Position numbers and translations under genes: made by a program. Below, in pieces: positions 1-8,468 of a stretch of 64,000 nucleotides of DNA. Origin of the DNA: Actinokineospora inagensis DSM 44258 (GTDB taxonomy: Bacteria > Actinomycetota > Actinomycetes > Mycobacteriales > Pseudonocardiaceae); assembly GCF_000482865.1 (NCBI RefSeq), contig NZ_AXWW01000026.1, positions 1 to 64,000 on the forward strand, written 5' to 3'. The notes below the pieces were generated by a model. It was not told the origin of the DNA, did not search any database, and was given only the letters and a program-made list of their open reading frames with translations. Every line of letters starts with the position of its first letter. Positions within the stretch are counted from its first letter, which is position 1.

Positions 1-2
1 GC

Positions 3-1200
3 TAGTGGTGCTGCTCAGAAGGTTGGCCCGGTAACTGATCTTGGTGGTGGGTCCGCCAGGCTGGTCCCGCAGGTCGACTGTGGGAGGTGGTTGTGGCGCG
101 GAAGGCGAGTGTGTTCGTGCGCCCGGTGTCGATGGACGAGGGCCGGAGGTTGGCACGGATCACCAGGACCTCGAAGGACCCTGTGCGGTTGCGGCGGGCG
201 ATCGTGGTGCTCATGTCCGCCCAGGGCCAGGCGGTGGCCGACATCGTGTCGTTGCTGCAGGTCAGTGACGGTTATGTGCGTGATGTGATCCACGCGTTCA
301 ACGAGCGGGGGTTCGACGCGCTGGACCCAAAATGGAGAGGGGGACGCCCGAGGAGGATCGGTGAGCAGATCCGCAAGCGGATCTGTCTGATCGCCAGGAC
401 GTCTCCCGCCGATTGGGGCATCACGGCGTTCGGCACCTGGTCCCTGTCGAAACTCAGGGACCACCTGCTCGGCCGGGGCACCGTTGTCGCGCTGAGCCGC
501 GAGACCCTGCGCCGCATCCTGCGCGAGGGCGGGGTGTCCTGGCAGACCACCACAACCTGGAAAGCCTCCAACGACGCCGGCTTCATCGCCAAGATGCAGC
601 GGATCCTCGACCTCTACGACCACCGGCCCGAAGGCGGGCGGGTCATCTGCATCGACGAGTTCGGCCCGCTCAACCTCCAGCCCCGCAAAGGCAAAGCCTG
701 GTGCCCGCGAGGCAAACCCGCCCGACTACGAGCCACGTTCAACCGCAGCGACGGCGTGATGCACATGATCGCCGCCCTCGACCTCGCCACCGGGAAGCTG
801 CACTACCGGATCCGGGCCCGCAAACGCCACCGTGAACTCCTCGATCTGCTTCAGTCCTTGCGGAACCGCTGGCCGGATCAGCGCCTGCACCTGGTCATGG
901 ACAACTTCTCCCCGCACCGCCACCCCAAGGTCCGGGACTGGGCCGCGGCCAACAATGTCGAGCTGGTGTTCCTGCCCACCTACTCGTCCTGGCTCAACTG
1001 GATCGAGACCGAGTTCGCCGCACTGCGCTACTTCGCTCTCAACGGCACCGACCACCGATCCCACGAACAACAGAACCAGGCGTTGGCAGCCCACATACGC
1101 TGGCGCAACACCCACTCCCAGCCCAAGACCGGATTCGCCATCGACTCACCCATCCGAACCTGGACCCATTACCCCACCAAGGTTGCGTGACACACCACTA
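3..1200 (+). mobile_element. Intact IS630-family insertion sequence
   Basis: A complete element with one transposase gene. The outer ends read TA-GTGGTG at the left (3-10) and CACCAC-TA at the right (1193-1200). They form an imperfect inverted repeat of about 22 bp with 15 matches, and the TA dinucleotide is present at both ends, as expected for IS630/Tc1-type insertion into TA. Removing the element and one TA restores a CTAG site that carries the TAG stop codon of the minus-strand gene ending at 1198. The element therefore did not truncate that gene. Confidence 0.85.
93..1190 (+). CDS. IS630-family transposase (DDE)
   Basis: This DDE transposase of about 365 residues has an N-terminal helix-turn-helix region (roughly residues 30-90). 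The catalytic residues are all visible: Asp188 in ICIDEFGPL, Asp270 in LVMDNFSPH and Glu305 in LNWIETEF. The frame is open from GTG 87, but GTG 93 is preferred because the purine-rich GGGAGG at 82-87 then sits upstream of the start. Length and motif order match intact family members, so the gene looks functional. It cuts and joins its own element at TA targets. The stop lies only about 10 bp inside the right terminal repeat. Confidence 0.9.
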   Translation: MARKASVFVRPVSMDEGRRLARITRTSKDPVRLRRAIVVLMSAQGQAVADIVSLLQVSDGYVRDVIHAFNERGFDALDPKWRGGRPRRIGEQIRKRICLIARTSPADWGITAFGTWSLSKLRDHLLGRGTVVALSRETLRRILREGGVSWQTTTTWKASNDAGFIAKMQRILDLYDHRPEGGRVICIDEFGPLNLQPRKGKAWCPRGKPARLRATFNRSDGVMHMIAALDLATGKLHYRIRARKRHRELLDLLQSLRNRWPDQRLHLVMDNFSPHRHPKVRDWAAANNVELVFLPTYSSWLNWIETEFAALRYFALNGTDHRSHEQQNQALAAHIRWRNTHSQPKTGFAIDSPIRTWTHYPTKVA

Positions 1201-1686
1201 GTCGTCTTCGATGTCGCCGGTGCGCCACAGGTTGATCGTGTATCTCTCGTGGGAGACTTCGTTGCCGGCCGGATCAGCGTTCGGGCGGTGCTGTTCGGCC
1301 AAGGTCCGGCCGCTGTGTTCGACCACGGCGGCGTAGGTTCCGGGGCCAGTGGGCAGTCGGATGTCGACCGCTTCCGCGGTGGGTGAGGACAGCACGACCA
1401 GACCGGTGGCGAACTCCACTTCGAGCAGCGCCGTGAGCCCCGCACCGTCGCCCTGCGCGGTTACGGCCGGATCTGTGTCCCACAAACGAAGACCCACTGC
1501 GACAGGCAGTTCAGCCTGTGCGCACACCAGGTAGAGCTCCGCACCGGTGCTCGTCGCCACCGTGGCGTAGGCCTGGCCGAGGGCGTTGTCCGGGTCGTGC
1601 CCGGCGTCCGCGTCGGCGTCGCGCAGGCTGAGGATTCGGTACGCCGGGGTGAGAACAACGTTGTGTTCGTCAAGAAGGTTCGGCAT
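1198..1686 (-). CDS. Hypothetical protein, candidate inhibitor of the upstream nuclease
   Basis: A 162-residue soluble protein starting at ATG 1686 and ending in TAG, whose last bases lie in the TA shared with the IS630 end. It has no signal peptide. The middle looks all-beta, with alternating hydrophobic residues and an LPTGPGTY turn near residue 120. It follows, on the same strand, a secreted NucA/NucB-type nuclease. The Bacillus NucA nuclease is paired with a small inhibitor (Nin/ComJ) of comparable size and beta-rich character, so an inhibitor role is plausible. That is inference from position and shape; I could not establish homology. A strong hairpin separates it from the nuclease gene, so it probably has its own promoter or depends on read-through. 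Confidence 0.5.
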   Translation of the reverse strand: MPNLLDEHNVVLTPAYRILSLRDADADAGHDPDNALGQAYATVATSTGAELYLVCAQAELPVAVGLRLWDTDPAVTAQGDGAGLTALLEVEFATGLVVLSSPTAEAVDIRLPTGPGTYAAVVEHSGRTLAEQHRPNADPAGNEVSHERYTINLWRTGDIEDD

Positions 1687-1710
1687 GGGGTGTGTGGCCG
1701 TTTCGGTGCG

Positions 1711-1750
1711 GTGCTGGGGCGACCCGGGCAGTCTAGGGTCGCCCCAGCAC
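1711..1750 (-). terminator. Hairpin downstream of the nuclease gene
   Basis: A perfect 15-bp inverted repeat (1711-1725 with 1736-1750, 10-nt loop) starts just after the stop of the minus-strand nuclease gene. Its position and strength suggest an intrinsic terminator without a clear U-tract, as is common in actinomycetes. Confidence 0.7.
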
Positions 1751-1756
1751 CCGCGC

Positions 1757-2878
1757 TCAGCCGGTGAGGGCGATGAAGAACGCGTCGTTGTCCAGTACCC
1801 GGTTGGCTCCGTAGAAGTTCGCCAGCAAGGTGCCGCCCCGACCGTTGTCAGCGGCCGGGATGGGGCGGGCCGATCCGTTCCACAAGCCGGGTTGGTTGCC
1901 GGTGGACTCCGCTGCCCCCTCGTAGGTCGACTGGAACGGGTACTCGTCGCACTCCATCCCGCCTGCGGCGTAGTTGGTACCCCAGACGTTGGTGCACAAG
2001 CGCACCGCGGCATCGTGGTTGGCCCGGCGTTTGGTCGGGTCCATCAGCCGGTGCAGCGGCGCGTTCTCGCCTGGGGCGTTCTTGCCGATGACCGCGGGGA
2101 ACGTGCGCTCGGGGTGGTGGAGGGTGTCGTCGACGTGCCTGGCCTCCTCGTCGGCGCCTTCACCCGTGCGAGCGAGGGCGAAGCGGGGCACGTGGTCGGT
2201 GAAGACCGTGCCCTTGTACTTGCCGTTGCCCAGCGCCGAGTCGGCACTGTCGAACCGCACGTGGTTGATCGCTTCGGTGTCCTTGTAGAACGGGGCTGTG
2301 CGGCCATCGCGGTATTCCCCGGTGAAGCCCACGGTCTCGGTCAGGGGGACTGTCTTGTACGGGCCGGTGCCTGCGGTGTCGGGAGACGTGATGGTGACGG
2401 TGTCCATCGTCGAGCGCGCGTACCACCCGGCGATGGTGTCTGCCCGCGACAGCCCCGCCGGGCACACCAGGTCAGTGCCGCGGCAGTCGAGCCTAATGGT
2501 CAACCAGGTGAGCTCGTTGCTCATGGTGGTCGACTGGTGGACGTTCTCGACGCTGGTCACGTAGTCCACGCGGCGGCTGCCGTCGTAGGCGAACGCCAGG
2601 ATCCACAGCTCGAAGTCGAAGTACCCCAGGTATGAGCCGTTCGTGTTGTACAGCGACACTTTCTCGGTGTAGTGGTGGCACTGCTCGAACCGGCTTCGGG
2701 CCCACCCCTGCACGCGGCCCGCCTCTGCCTGGTGAGCGGCGCACTCGCCGCGCAGGTCGGTGACCGCCTGCGCCGACACTCGCGAGGCAGGGGCCGCCGC
2801 CGCGGACGTGGCGGCGGGGACGACCGAGACCAGCAGCGCACCAACGGCGGCCAGAAGGGTGACAGCACGGCGCATCAT
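1757..2878 (-). CDS. Secreted NucA/NucB-type deoxyribonuclease
   Basis: A 373-residue protein with a typical signal peptide (residues 1-28, ending in an Ala-rich stretch). The last 110 residues carry the NucA/NucB signature CDEYPF (Cys310-Asp311-Glu312-Tyr-Pro-Phe) followed by STYEG, the catalytic and structural core of this DNase family. The middle (about 40-230) is an all-beta region of unknown role that could be a targeting or adhesion domain. The start ATG overlaps the TGA of the upstream gene, which suggests translational coupling. The product probably degrades extracellular or competitor DNA. Known: the family is secreted and acts on DNA. Inferred: any antagonistic use. Confidence 0.75.
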   Translation of the reverse strand: MMRRAVTLLAAVGALLVSVVPAATSAAAAPASRVSAQAVTDLRGECAAHQAEAGRVQGWARSRFEQCHHYTEKVSLYNTNGSYLGYFDFELWILAFAYDGSRRVDYVTSVENVHQSTTMSNELTWLTIRLDCRGTDLVCPAGLSRADTIAGWYARSTMDTVTITSPDTAGTGPYKTVPLTETVGFTGEYRDGRTAPFYKDTEAINHVRFDSADSALGNGKYKGTVFTDHVPRFALARTGEGADEEARHVDDTLHHPERTFPAVIGKNAPGENAPLHRLMDPTKRRANHDAAVRLCTNVWGTNYAAGGMECDEYPFQSTYEGAAESTGNQPGLWNGSARPIPAADNGRGGTLLANFYGANRVLDNDAFFIALTG

Positions 2879-3373
2879 CGCGTGCCTCCCAGACGTGCGT
2901 TGACCAGCCGCTGGGCCTGCTGCTCGAGGCCGGCGGTGTCATGATCCGGTCGCTGGTGGCGCTCAGACCCATCTGCCCGGACATACCCGACAGCAGCCAC
3001 CCGGTCATCAGGTGGTGCGACGAGGGCCCCGGTTGCCCCCCGGTCGTGCCGACCTTCGCGAAGTCGTAGAACACGTCCCATGTCGAGCAGTTGCCGCAAC
3101 TCGGGATCGCCATGAACGTGTGCAGACGCCCGTCCGGGGCGGACAAGGCGGTGCCGACGTTGTGGTAGAGGTAATCGTTGCTGTAGTCGACCCAGTACGG
3201 CTGGAACACCGTGCCCGTGCTCGAGTAGCGCATGTCCAGACCAAACGCGAACGACTTGGTCATGGCGTCATTGGTGAAAAACTCCGTCTCGTTGTAAAAG
3301 TCTGCCGAGATCCGACGCCGAGTACGGAAACAATGGCAGCACAAATAAAGCCACGTAGGGCCAGACGTCGCAT
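2875..3373 (-). pseudogene. Small secreted protein gene with two frameshifts, coupled to the nuclease
   Basis: The reading frame begins at ATG 3373 with a signal-like peptide (MRRLALRGF, then a hydrophobic run). Near 3315 it must change frame into the segment that begins SADFYNETEFF, and near 2940 it must change again into a segment ending QRLVNARLGGTR. The final TGA overlaps the ATG of the nuclease gene. Joined up, the product would be about 165 residues, with a CGNC pair in the middle. Both breaks could be mutations or sequencing errors. I do not recognise the family. A shared operon with the nuclease is strongly suggested by the overlap. Confidence 0.5.
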
Positions 3374-3960
3374 GGACGCTAATTTCTTGTCCCCAGTGGG
3401 CGCAGTCCCCAATCGCCGCACCCAGCCGGGCAAAGATTACCCACAAATATCACTACCAGGTAGGAAAGTTCCGCCCTCTACCCCGTATGGCCCAGTCCTG
3501 GATACCGCTCTGCTGCGACGGCAGGCACCCCAGCCGCCGGGGCCGGGCGACACCGTCGCCGCACTCACCGTCCTGGCCGCGCCGCACGGCCGCGCCACGA
3601 CAGCAGGCCTGCTCCCACCGCCGGCACCAGCAACCCGGCACACCACCACCGCCGCGATGCCACACCGTCCGAGCAATCAACGAGCACCGCGCCCACGTCG
3701 CCGGACACCAGCCTCTGCGGCCGCCCCGATGAGCCACCACCCAGCAACGCCGCGACTTCGTCCGACCGACCCCACGCCGTCACCGTCACGGCCCTGCCTG
3801 CGACGGCTCCACCGACGTCAACGACAACCACAGGACACCGGAGACGATCACCACAGCCACCGCGGCCCACCCCGCCCGACCCTTCACGCGAACCCCCTCC
3901 CACACGCCTCGACAACACCTGAGTCTTCGGCCTGCGGGCGACCGGCTCACCCCGTGCCCC
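3374..3960. other. Region without a convincing gene
   Basis: The first 100 bp are less GC-rich than the surroundings and probably hold the promoter of the minus-strand secreted-protein/nuclease operon. The rest is GC-rich and contains only overlapping open frames without recognisable motifs. I see no gene here that I can support. Confidence 0.4.
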
Positions 3961-3964
3961 ACCC

Positions 3965-4115
3965 AACCGGAATGCGGGCGCCGGGCCCGACACCAACGTG
4001 ATCACCATCGGCGTCGGCGGGCACAGCATCCCACCGGACTCGATCGCGGCGACCTGCCTCACCCTCGGCGCCACCGAGCTCAACCCGACGCGACCCCGTG
4101 CAAGAACCTCCGTGA
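3965..4115 (+). pseudogene. Remnant of a secreted SGNH/GDSL hydrolase
   Basis: About 45 codons read like the block around the Gly-Asn-Asp motif of actinobacterial SGNH lipases: an upstream GPDTN, then VITIGVGG followed by HS where GND is usual, then IAATCLTLGA. No signal peptide, Ser-containing block I or C-terminal Asp-His block is visible nearby, so this is an internal fragment only. The replacement of the oxyanion Asn fits loss of function. The bases after 4115 (to about 4530) show open frames but nothing recognisable. Confidence 0.4.
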
Positions 4116-4533
4116 GGCATGGCAACACCATCCTCACGCGGAAGGAACTCGAAGCCGCATTCGACCGCGCCACCCTGGATGACTACGACCTGCTGGAAGC
4201 GTTACGCCGAACGGCCTCCGCTCGCCGGCTGGCGTCGATGGCTCCCGCATGTCCTCAACCGGCAGCACGGCAGCACAGTTCCGGACCACGTGGAACTCTG
4301 GCCAGGTCACGAGCGGCCAGCCCTTGTGCGTGCCGACAACTACCTCCCTGCAACCTCGCCCAGTCGTCGCCAGTGAACAACAGAGCCGTGCGGAGGATCC
4401 CGCTCACGACGCGGTCGCCTTGACGTGATCGGGTAACACCCGGCTCCCGTCCGCAGACCAAAGGGGCGGAGACCCCTCTCGTAGTCACTCGTGGCGTGGG
4501 CCGCGCGAAGGGGTGCGCCACCGAAGGAGCATC

Positions 4534-5304
4534 GTGGAAACAGGTTCAGCAGCGGTCGTGTCGGGCGGGGTCGGACTCGTGGTCATCGCCATCGGCCTGC
4601 TCGTCGCGTCGTCGACCAAGGGTGAACTCCTGCTCGCCAAGGTGTTCCACCCGCGCAAGGGCACGTCGTTCGACCAGGCGACCGCACGGACTCTCAGGCG
4701 GCTCGGTACGGCCGCGCTCGTCCTGGGGGTGCTGGTGGCGCTCGCACCACTGGTCGCAGCGCCCGCGACCACGTCTGCCGGACAGGCTGGCCCCGCCGCG
4801 ACCGCTACGGCCGGCACACCGATGCCGACAACCGCGGATCAGTCGTCAATACCCTCTCCGGCCGCGCGGAGCAGCTCCGCCTCCGCGGCGGGCGAGTACC
4901 TCACGCAGCTCCAGCAGCTCGGACAGCGAACCCCCACCGGCCTCCAGGTCGGCCCCGTGCGGATGAAGGGAACGGAGTACGTACAAGGTCTCCGATTCCT
5001 CTGCCAGAACACGGTCACATCAGTGGTCTATGACGTGTCAAAAGCGAAGAACCTCAAGGCCACGGTCGGTGTTCCCGACGATGCCAAGTACCAGACCTCC
5101 GGCGTGAATCCGACGATCACGTTCTACAAGGACAACTCCACGGTCGCGCTCGGGCCGCCGATCGTCGCGAACCTCGGAAGTCCGACACCCGTCTCCATCG
5201 ACTTGGACGGTGCGGTGCAGTTGACGATCTCGTGCTCGACGAACACGCCGGGCACGACGTTCTCGGACGTCGCGCTGGGTGACGCGACACTCAGCCGGCC
5301 TTGA
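4534..5304 (+). CDS. Membrane-anchored protein with NPCBM-like C-terminal domain
   Basis: A 256-residue protein starting at GTG 4534, chosen because AAGGAG lies at 4524-4529 (the frame is open to an ATG at 4513). Two membrane segments (about residues 5-25 and 60-80) bracket a short basic loop. A Ser/Thr/Ala/Pro-rich linker follows, then an exported domain of about 120 residues. That domain resembles the NPCBM carbohydrate-binding fold, with a TVGVPDDA strand, a FYKDNSTVAL strand and a GDATLS ending. It probably displays a binding domain on the outside of the membrane. The ligand is unknown. It has no clear operon partners. Confidence 0.6.
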   Translation: METGSAAVVSGGVGLVVIAIGLLVASSTKGELLLAKVFHPRKGTSFDQATARTLRRLGTAALVLGVLVALAPLVAAPATTSAGQAGPAATATAGTPMPTTADQSSIPSPAARSSSASAAGEYLTQLQQLGQRTPTGLQVGPVRMKGTEYVQGLRFLCQNTVTSVVYDVSKAKNLKATVGVPDDAKYQTSGVNPTITFYKDNSTVALGPPIVANLGSPTPVSIDLDGAVQLTISCSTNTPGTTFSDVALGDATLSRP

Positions 5305-5421
5305 CCGGCCCGGCCCGGTGGAACACCCTCACGGAGGCGCGCCCTGGCGCACGTACTGCAACCGCCTGCAGCCCCCGCCGACAGTCGATCGACGTCCTTC
5401 GACCGGCTTAGCCATCAATGC

Positions 5422-5460
5422 GATCTCCTGCCCGGCGACGAAGTCGCCGGGCAGGAGATC
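5422..5460 (+). terminator. Strong hairpin after the NPCBM-like gene
   Basis: A perfect 18-bp inverted repeat (5422-5439 with 5443-5460) with a 3-nt loop, about 120 bp after the stop of the plus-strand gene. It is a convincing rho-independent type structure and could work in both directions. Confidence 0.7.
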
Positions 5461-5590
5461 AACCCCGCTACCGGTCACGGATATCGCGCGGCGCGTCCCC
5501 AACCCAACGAGCGGCCGTGGCCACCACACAAACCTCTCATTCCGACGACCGGAACCCGAACGTGCGCTCGACCACCAGGCTGCCTGTCGG

Positions 5591-7537
5591 TGTGCGGGCT
5601 CAGGAGATCCTTGACCGATCGTTCTCGGGACATGCTTGACGGATTCTCTCCGATCGTGATCTTGTCGCTCTTGATCGAGTAGGCGGATCAGAGGCGGATG
5701 GTTGTGGATCAGCAAGCGCAGGTGGAGTACCGCTACCGAGCAGTGTGCGACGTGCTGGGCGGGTCGCCGATCGGCGAGGTCGCGGCCAGGTATGGAACCT
5801 CGCGGCAGTCGCTGCACACCTGGCGGCAACGCTTCCAGCAGGAAGGCATGCCAGGTTTGTCGGACCGCTCGCGGCGTCCGCGTACCAGCCTGAATCGCAC
5901 TGCGGCCGAGGTGGAAGCGTTGATCTGCCAGCTGCGGCGTGATCATCCTCGGTGGGGTGCTCGCCGGATCAGCTACGAGCTCGGCCGCAGTGGCGTCCAG
6001 CCGGCGCCGTCGCGGGCGACCACGCACCGGGTGCTGGTGCGCAACGGCCTGATCGATCCGCAAGCCCAGCAGCACAAGCGCAAGTACCGGCGCTGGCAGC
6101 GCGCGGAGCCGATGCACCTGTGGCAGCTCGACATCGTCGGTGGCGTGCCCCTGGCCGATGAACGGCAGTGCAAGATGGTCACCGGGATCGACGACCACTC
6201 GCGGTTCGTGGTGATCGCGGCGGTGGTCGCGGTGCCTACGGGCCGGGCGGTGTGTGAGGCGTTCACCGCGGCGATGCGCCGCTACGGGGTGCCCTCAGAA
6301 GTGTTGAGCGTCAACGGAAAGCAGTTCACCGGCAAGTACACCAAGCCGCTGCTGGTTGAGGTGCTGTTCGAGCGGATCTGCCGGGACAACGGCATCACCG
6401 CGCGGCTGACCAAGCCCCGCTCACCGACGACCACCGGCAAGATCGAGCGGTTCCACAAGACGCTGCGCGAGGAGTTCCTCGACCATGTCGCACCGTTCGA
6501 GTCCATCACCGCCGCGCAGGAAGCCATCGACGGGTGGGTCGCCGGTTACAACCACCAGCGGCCGCACCAGTCGCTGGACATGGCCACCCCGGCCAGTCTG
6601 TTCCGCCCCAACGGGCCCACCCGGCTCGAAGTTCCCCCGTCCACATCGGACGAAGCTACGCCTGATCTGGCGGTCGACGTGATCGAGCCACCCACGCCCG
6701 CCCCGGACGGGATGGCCGTGGAGTTCGAGGCACGCGTGCCGCCCAGCGGCGAGCTCAGCGTGCTGTCCGGGCGGCAGAAGGTCTCGCTGCACCAGGCGAT
6801 GGCCGGGCGGACCGTCACCGTCTGGGCCGACCAGCGCAGCGTCCACCTCAGCTGCGATGGGCACGTCGTGCGTCGTGCGCACCATCGTCTCCCGGCTGCG
6901 GCCCGAGGATCTTCGCCACCTGCTGATGCGCGGAGCCCGCACCGCCGGACCACAGCCAGCACTACCCGCCCTGCGCCGACGTGACGGCATCCCCGTACTG
7001 CCCGAGGGCGGCGCGGTCGAGATCGAGCGCACGGTCAACAAGGACGGTGTCGTCACCATCGCCGGCACCACGCACCTGATCAGTTTCGCCCACGCAGGCC
7101 GCAGAGTCGCGCTGCGACTGGACGGCCATCTGATGCACGCTGTGCTCGACAACGCCCTCATCGGCAGCAGGCCCTGTCCGATCCCCGCCGACCAGCTCGC
7201 GCGGCTGCAGGGCGCCAGTACACCGTCCAGTCCGCTGCCCCCACCACCGTTGCCCGCGGGATCGCTGCGCGCCCAACGACGGGTCCATGCCAGCGGCCGC
7301 ATCCTCGTCGGCGGCCAGCGGATCAAGCTCGGGCCGCGTCACCGCGGCAAACTGGTCACCGTGGTCATCGAGGACACCCACCTGCGTGTCCTGCACGGCG
7401 ACGAAGAGATCGCTGTCCGACCCCGTCAGAGCCTCAAACCCATCACCCGACTGCACGTCACCGGCAAAAGCGTCACGCCCGGCTGACGTCAAGCATGTCC
7501 CGACGACAAAACGTCAAGCATGTCCTGAGCCCATACA
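5591..7537 (+). mobile_element. Decayed IS481-family insertion sequence
   Basis: The transposase gene is bounded by long imperfect inverted repeats. Each end carries GGGCTCAGGA near the tip and an inner copy of TCGGGACATGCTTGACG (5625-5641 on the left, reverse complement 7487-7503 on the right). The right end has a further outer copy (around 7511-7531) that matches the left outer part imperfectly. I could not find a target-site duplication. The right end abuts an RHS gene fragment, so the insertion probably broke that gene. The transposase is frameshifted and lacks a catalytic Asp, so the copy is likely dead. Confidence 0.75.
5698..7486 (+). pseudogene. IS481-family transposase, frameshifted and catalytically damaged
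   Basis: The N-terminal helix-turn-helix (residues 15-75) and the integrase core are easy to recognise, with first Asp at residue 145 (LWQLDIVGG) and Glu at residue 250 (GKIERFH). The second Asp is replaced by Val205 in LSVNGKQFT, where the family has an Asp before the Asn. The frame then breaks because the 7-mer GTCGTGC is repeated in tandem at 6865-6871 and 6872-6878. Dropping one copy reconnects the first 390 residues with a further 200-residue tail ending at 7486. Two independent lesions make this a pseudogene. Confidence 0.85.
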
Positions 7538-7960
7538 CTTGGCGCGAAGTGTGCCGGTGGCCGAGACGTCCCGCATTTCCTTGCGGCGCGACAGTTGGTC
7601 ATAGCTGTAGGCAAGTACTACGCCGCGCGCGTCCGTGCTGGTAGCGATCCGACCCGCGTCGTCATAGGTCATCGTGGTGACGCCCTTGGCCGGATCTTCC
7701 GTCCGTGTCTTAAGACCGCGCAGATCGTAGAAGAACCGGTTCACGGAGCCCGTGGGATCGGTGATGGTGGAAAGATCGCCCCTGGCTGTGTATGTGTAGT
7801 CGGTGCTCTGGTAAGCCCCGGTGGGCGATGTGCCAAGGTAGTGCCGGGTCTGAGTGGTCTTGCCCCGAGCGTCGGTGACCGTCGTGGTCGGTGTGCCACC
7901 GTCGGGCGGGTCTACGTCGACTCGCGCGGGCCGGGTGCTGTGCGTGAGCGGGTGCGGTTG
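7538..7960 (-). pseudogene. RHS-repeat protein fragment cut by the IS481 element
   Basis: On the minus strand about 135 codons encode typical RHS/YD repeats: YTYTARGDLSTITDP, FFYDLRGL, MTYDDAGRIAT and YSYDQLSRR. The coding sequence runs into the IS481 right end at 7537, where the next expected repeat is missing. No continuation is found beyond the left end of the IS, so sequence was also lost or moved. The upstream part beyond about 7950 is also missing. It is one of four RHS fragments in the window, all on the minus strand. Confidence 0.7.
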
Positions 7961-8205
7961 GGGGCGGGCGATGTGGCCGTTGCAGACCGCGAAGGCCACG
8001 GACTCAACAGATTTACGACGATCGTAAAGCTTCTACGCCGATCATGAATCCAGACGGACAGCCCTACTGGACCAAAGGCATGTGATAAAGGGCCAGCATC
8101 CGGTAGCCTGATCCACAGCGGCGGGTGGCGGCCCGTGGGGACCGTTCAGCGGTCGCTGTGCCACTCGTGCACGTTATCCGGTGGGTCGATCGGGGAGGCC
8201 GGTTC

Positions 8206-8378
8206 ATGGTCGCGACGGTGACGGAGCTGGAGACCCGGCGGACGGGGGCCGGTGCGTCGGCGGGCAGGCTGTGCGCACGTCGGTCGACGCCTTCCTCCAC
8301 TCGCCGAGGGTGAGGACGAACCCGAGCACGCCGCGCGCCTACACCGGCGTGCTCGACCTGGTTGCCGCACCCGCCTGA
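8206..8378 (+). pseudogene. N-terminal stub of a tyrosine recombinase/integrase
   Basis: It begins at ATG 8206 (MVATVTELETRRTG). After a frameshift near 8265 it continues as AVRTSVDAFLHSPRV, then TPRAYTGVLD, which is the core-binding (SAM-like) domain of phage-type integrases. It stops at 8378, before any catalytic domain. A purine-rich GGGGAGG lies upstream at about 8191. It is a relic of a mobile element; no matching catalytic half is visible in the window. Confidence 0.45.
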
Positions 8379-8468
8379 CTAGGCACGTGATCACCGATAC
8401 GCCAATGGTTCGGTTCCTCGGCACGTCCGGCCACGTCGGCGGGAACCGGTCACCCGAGATGAGGTCAT

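Noticed and set aside
3965-4423. Functional SGNH hydrolase gene
   Set aside because: Only one internal block is recognisable and the Gly-Asn-Asp motif is altered.
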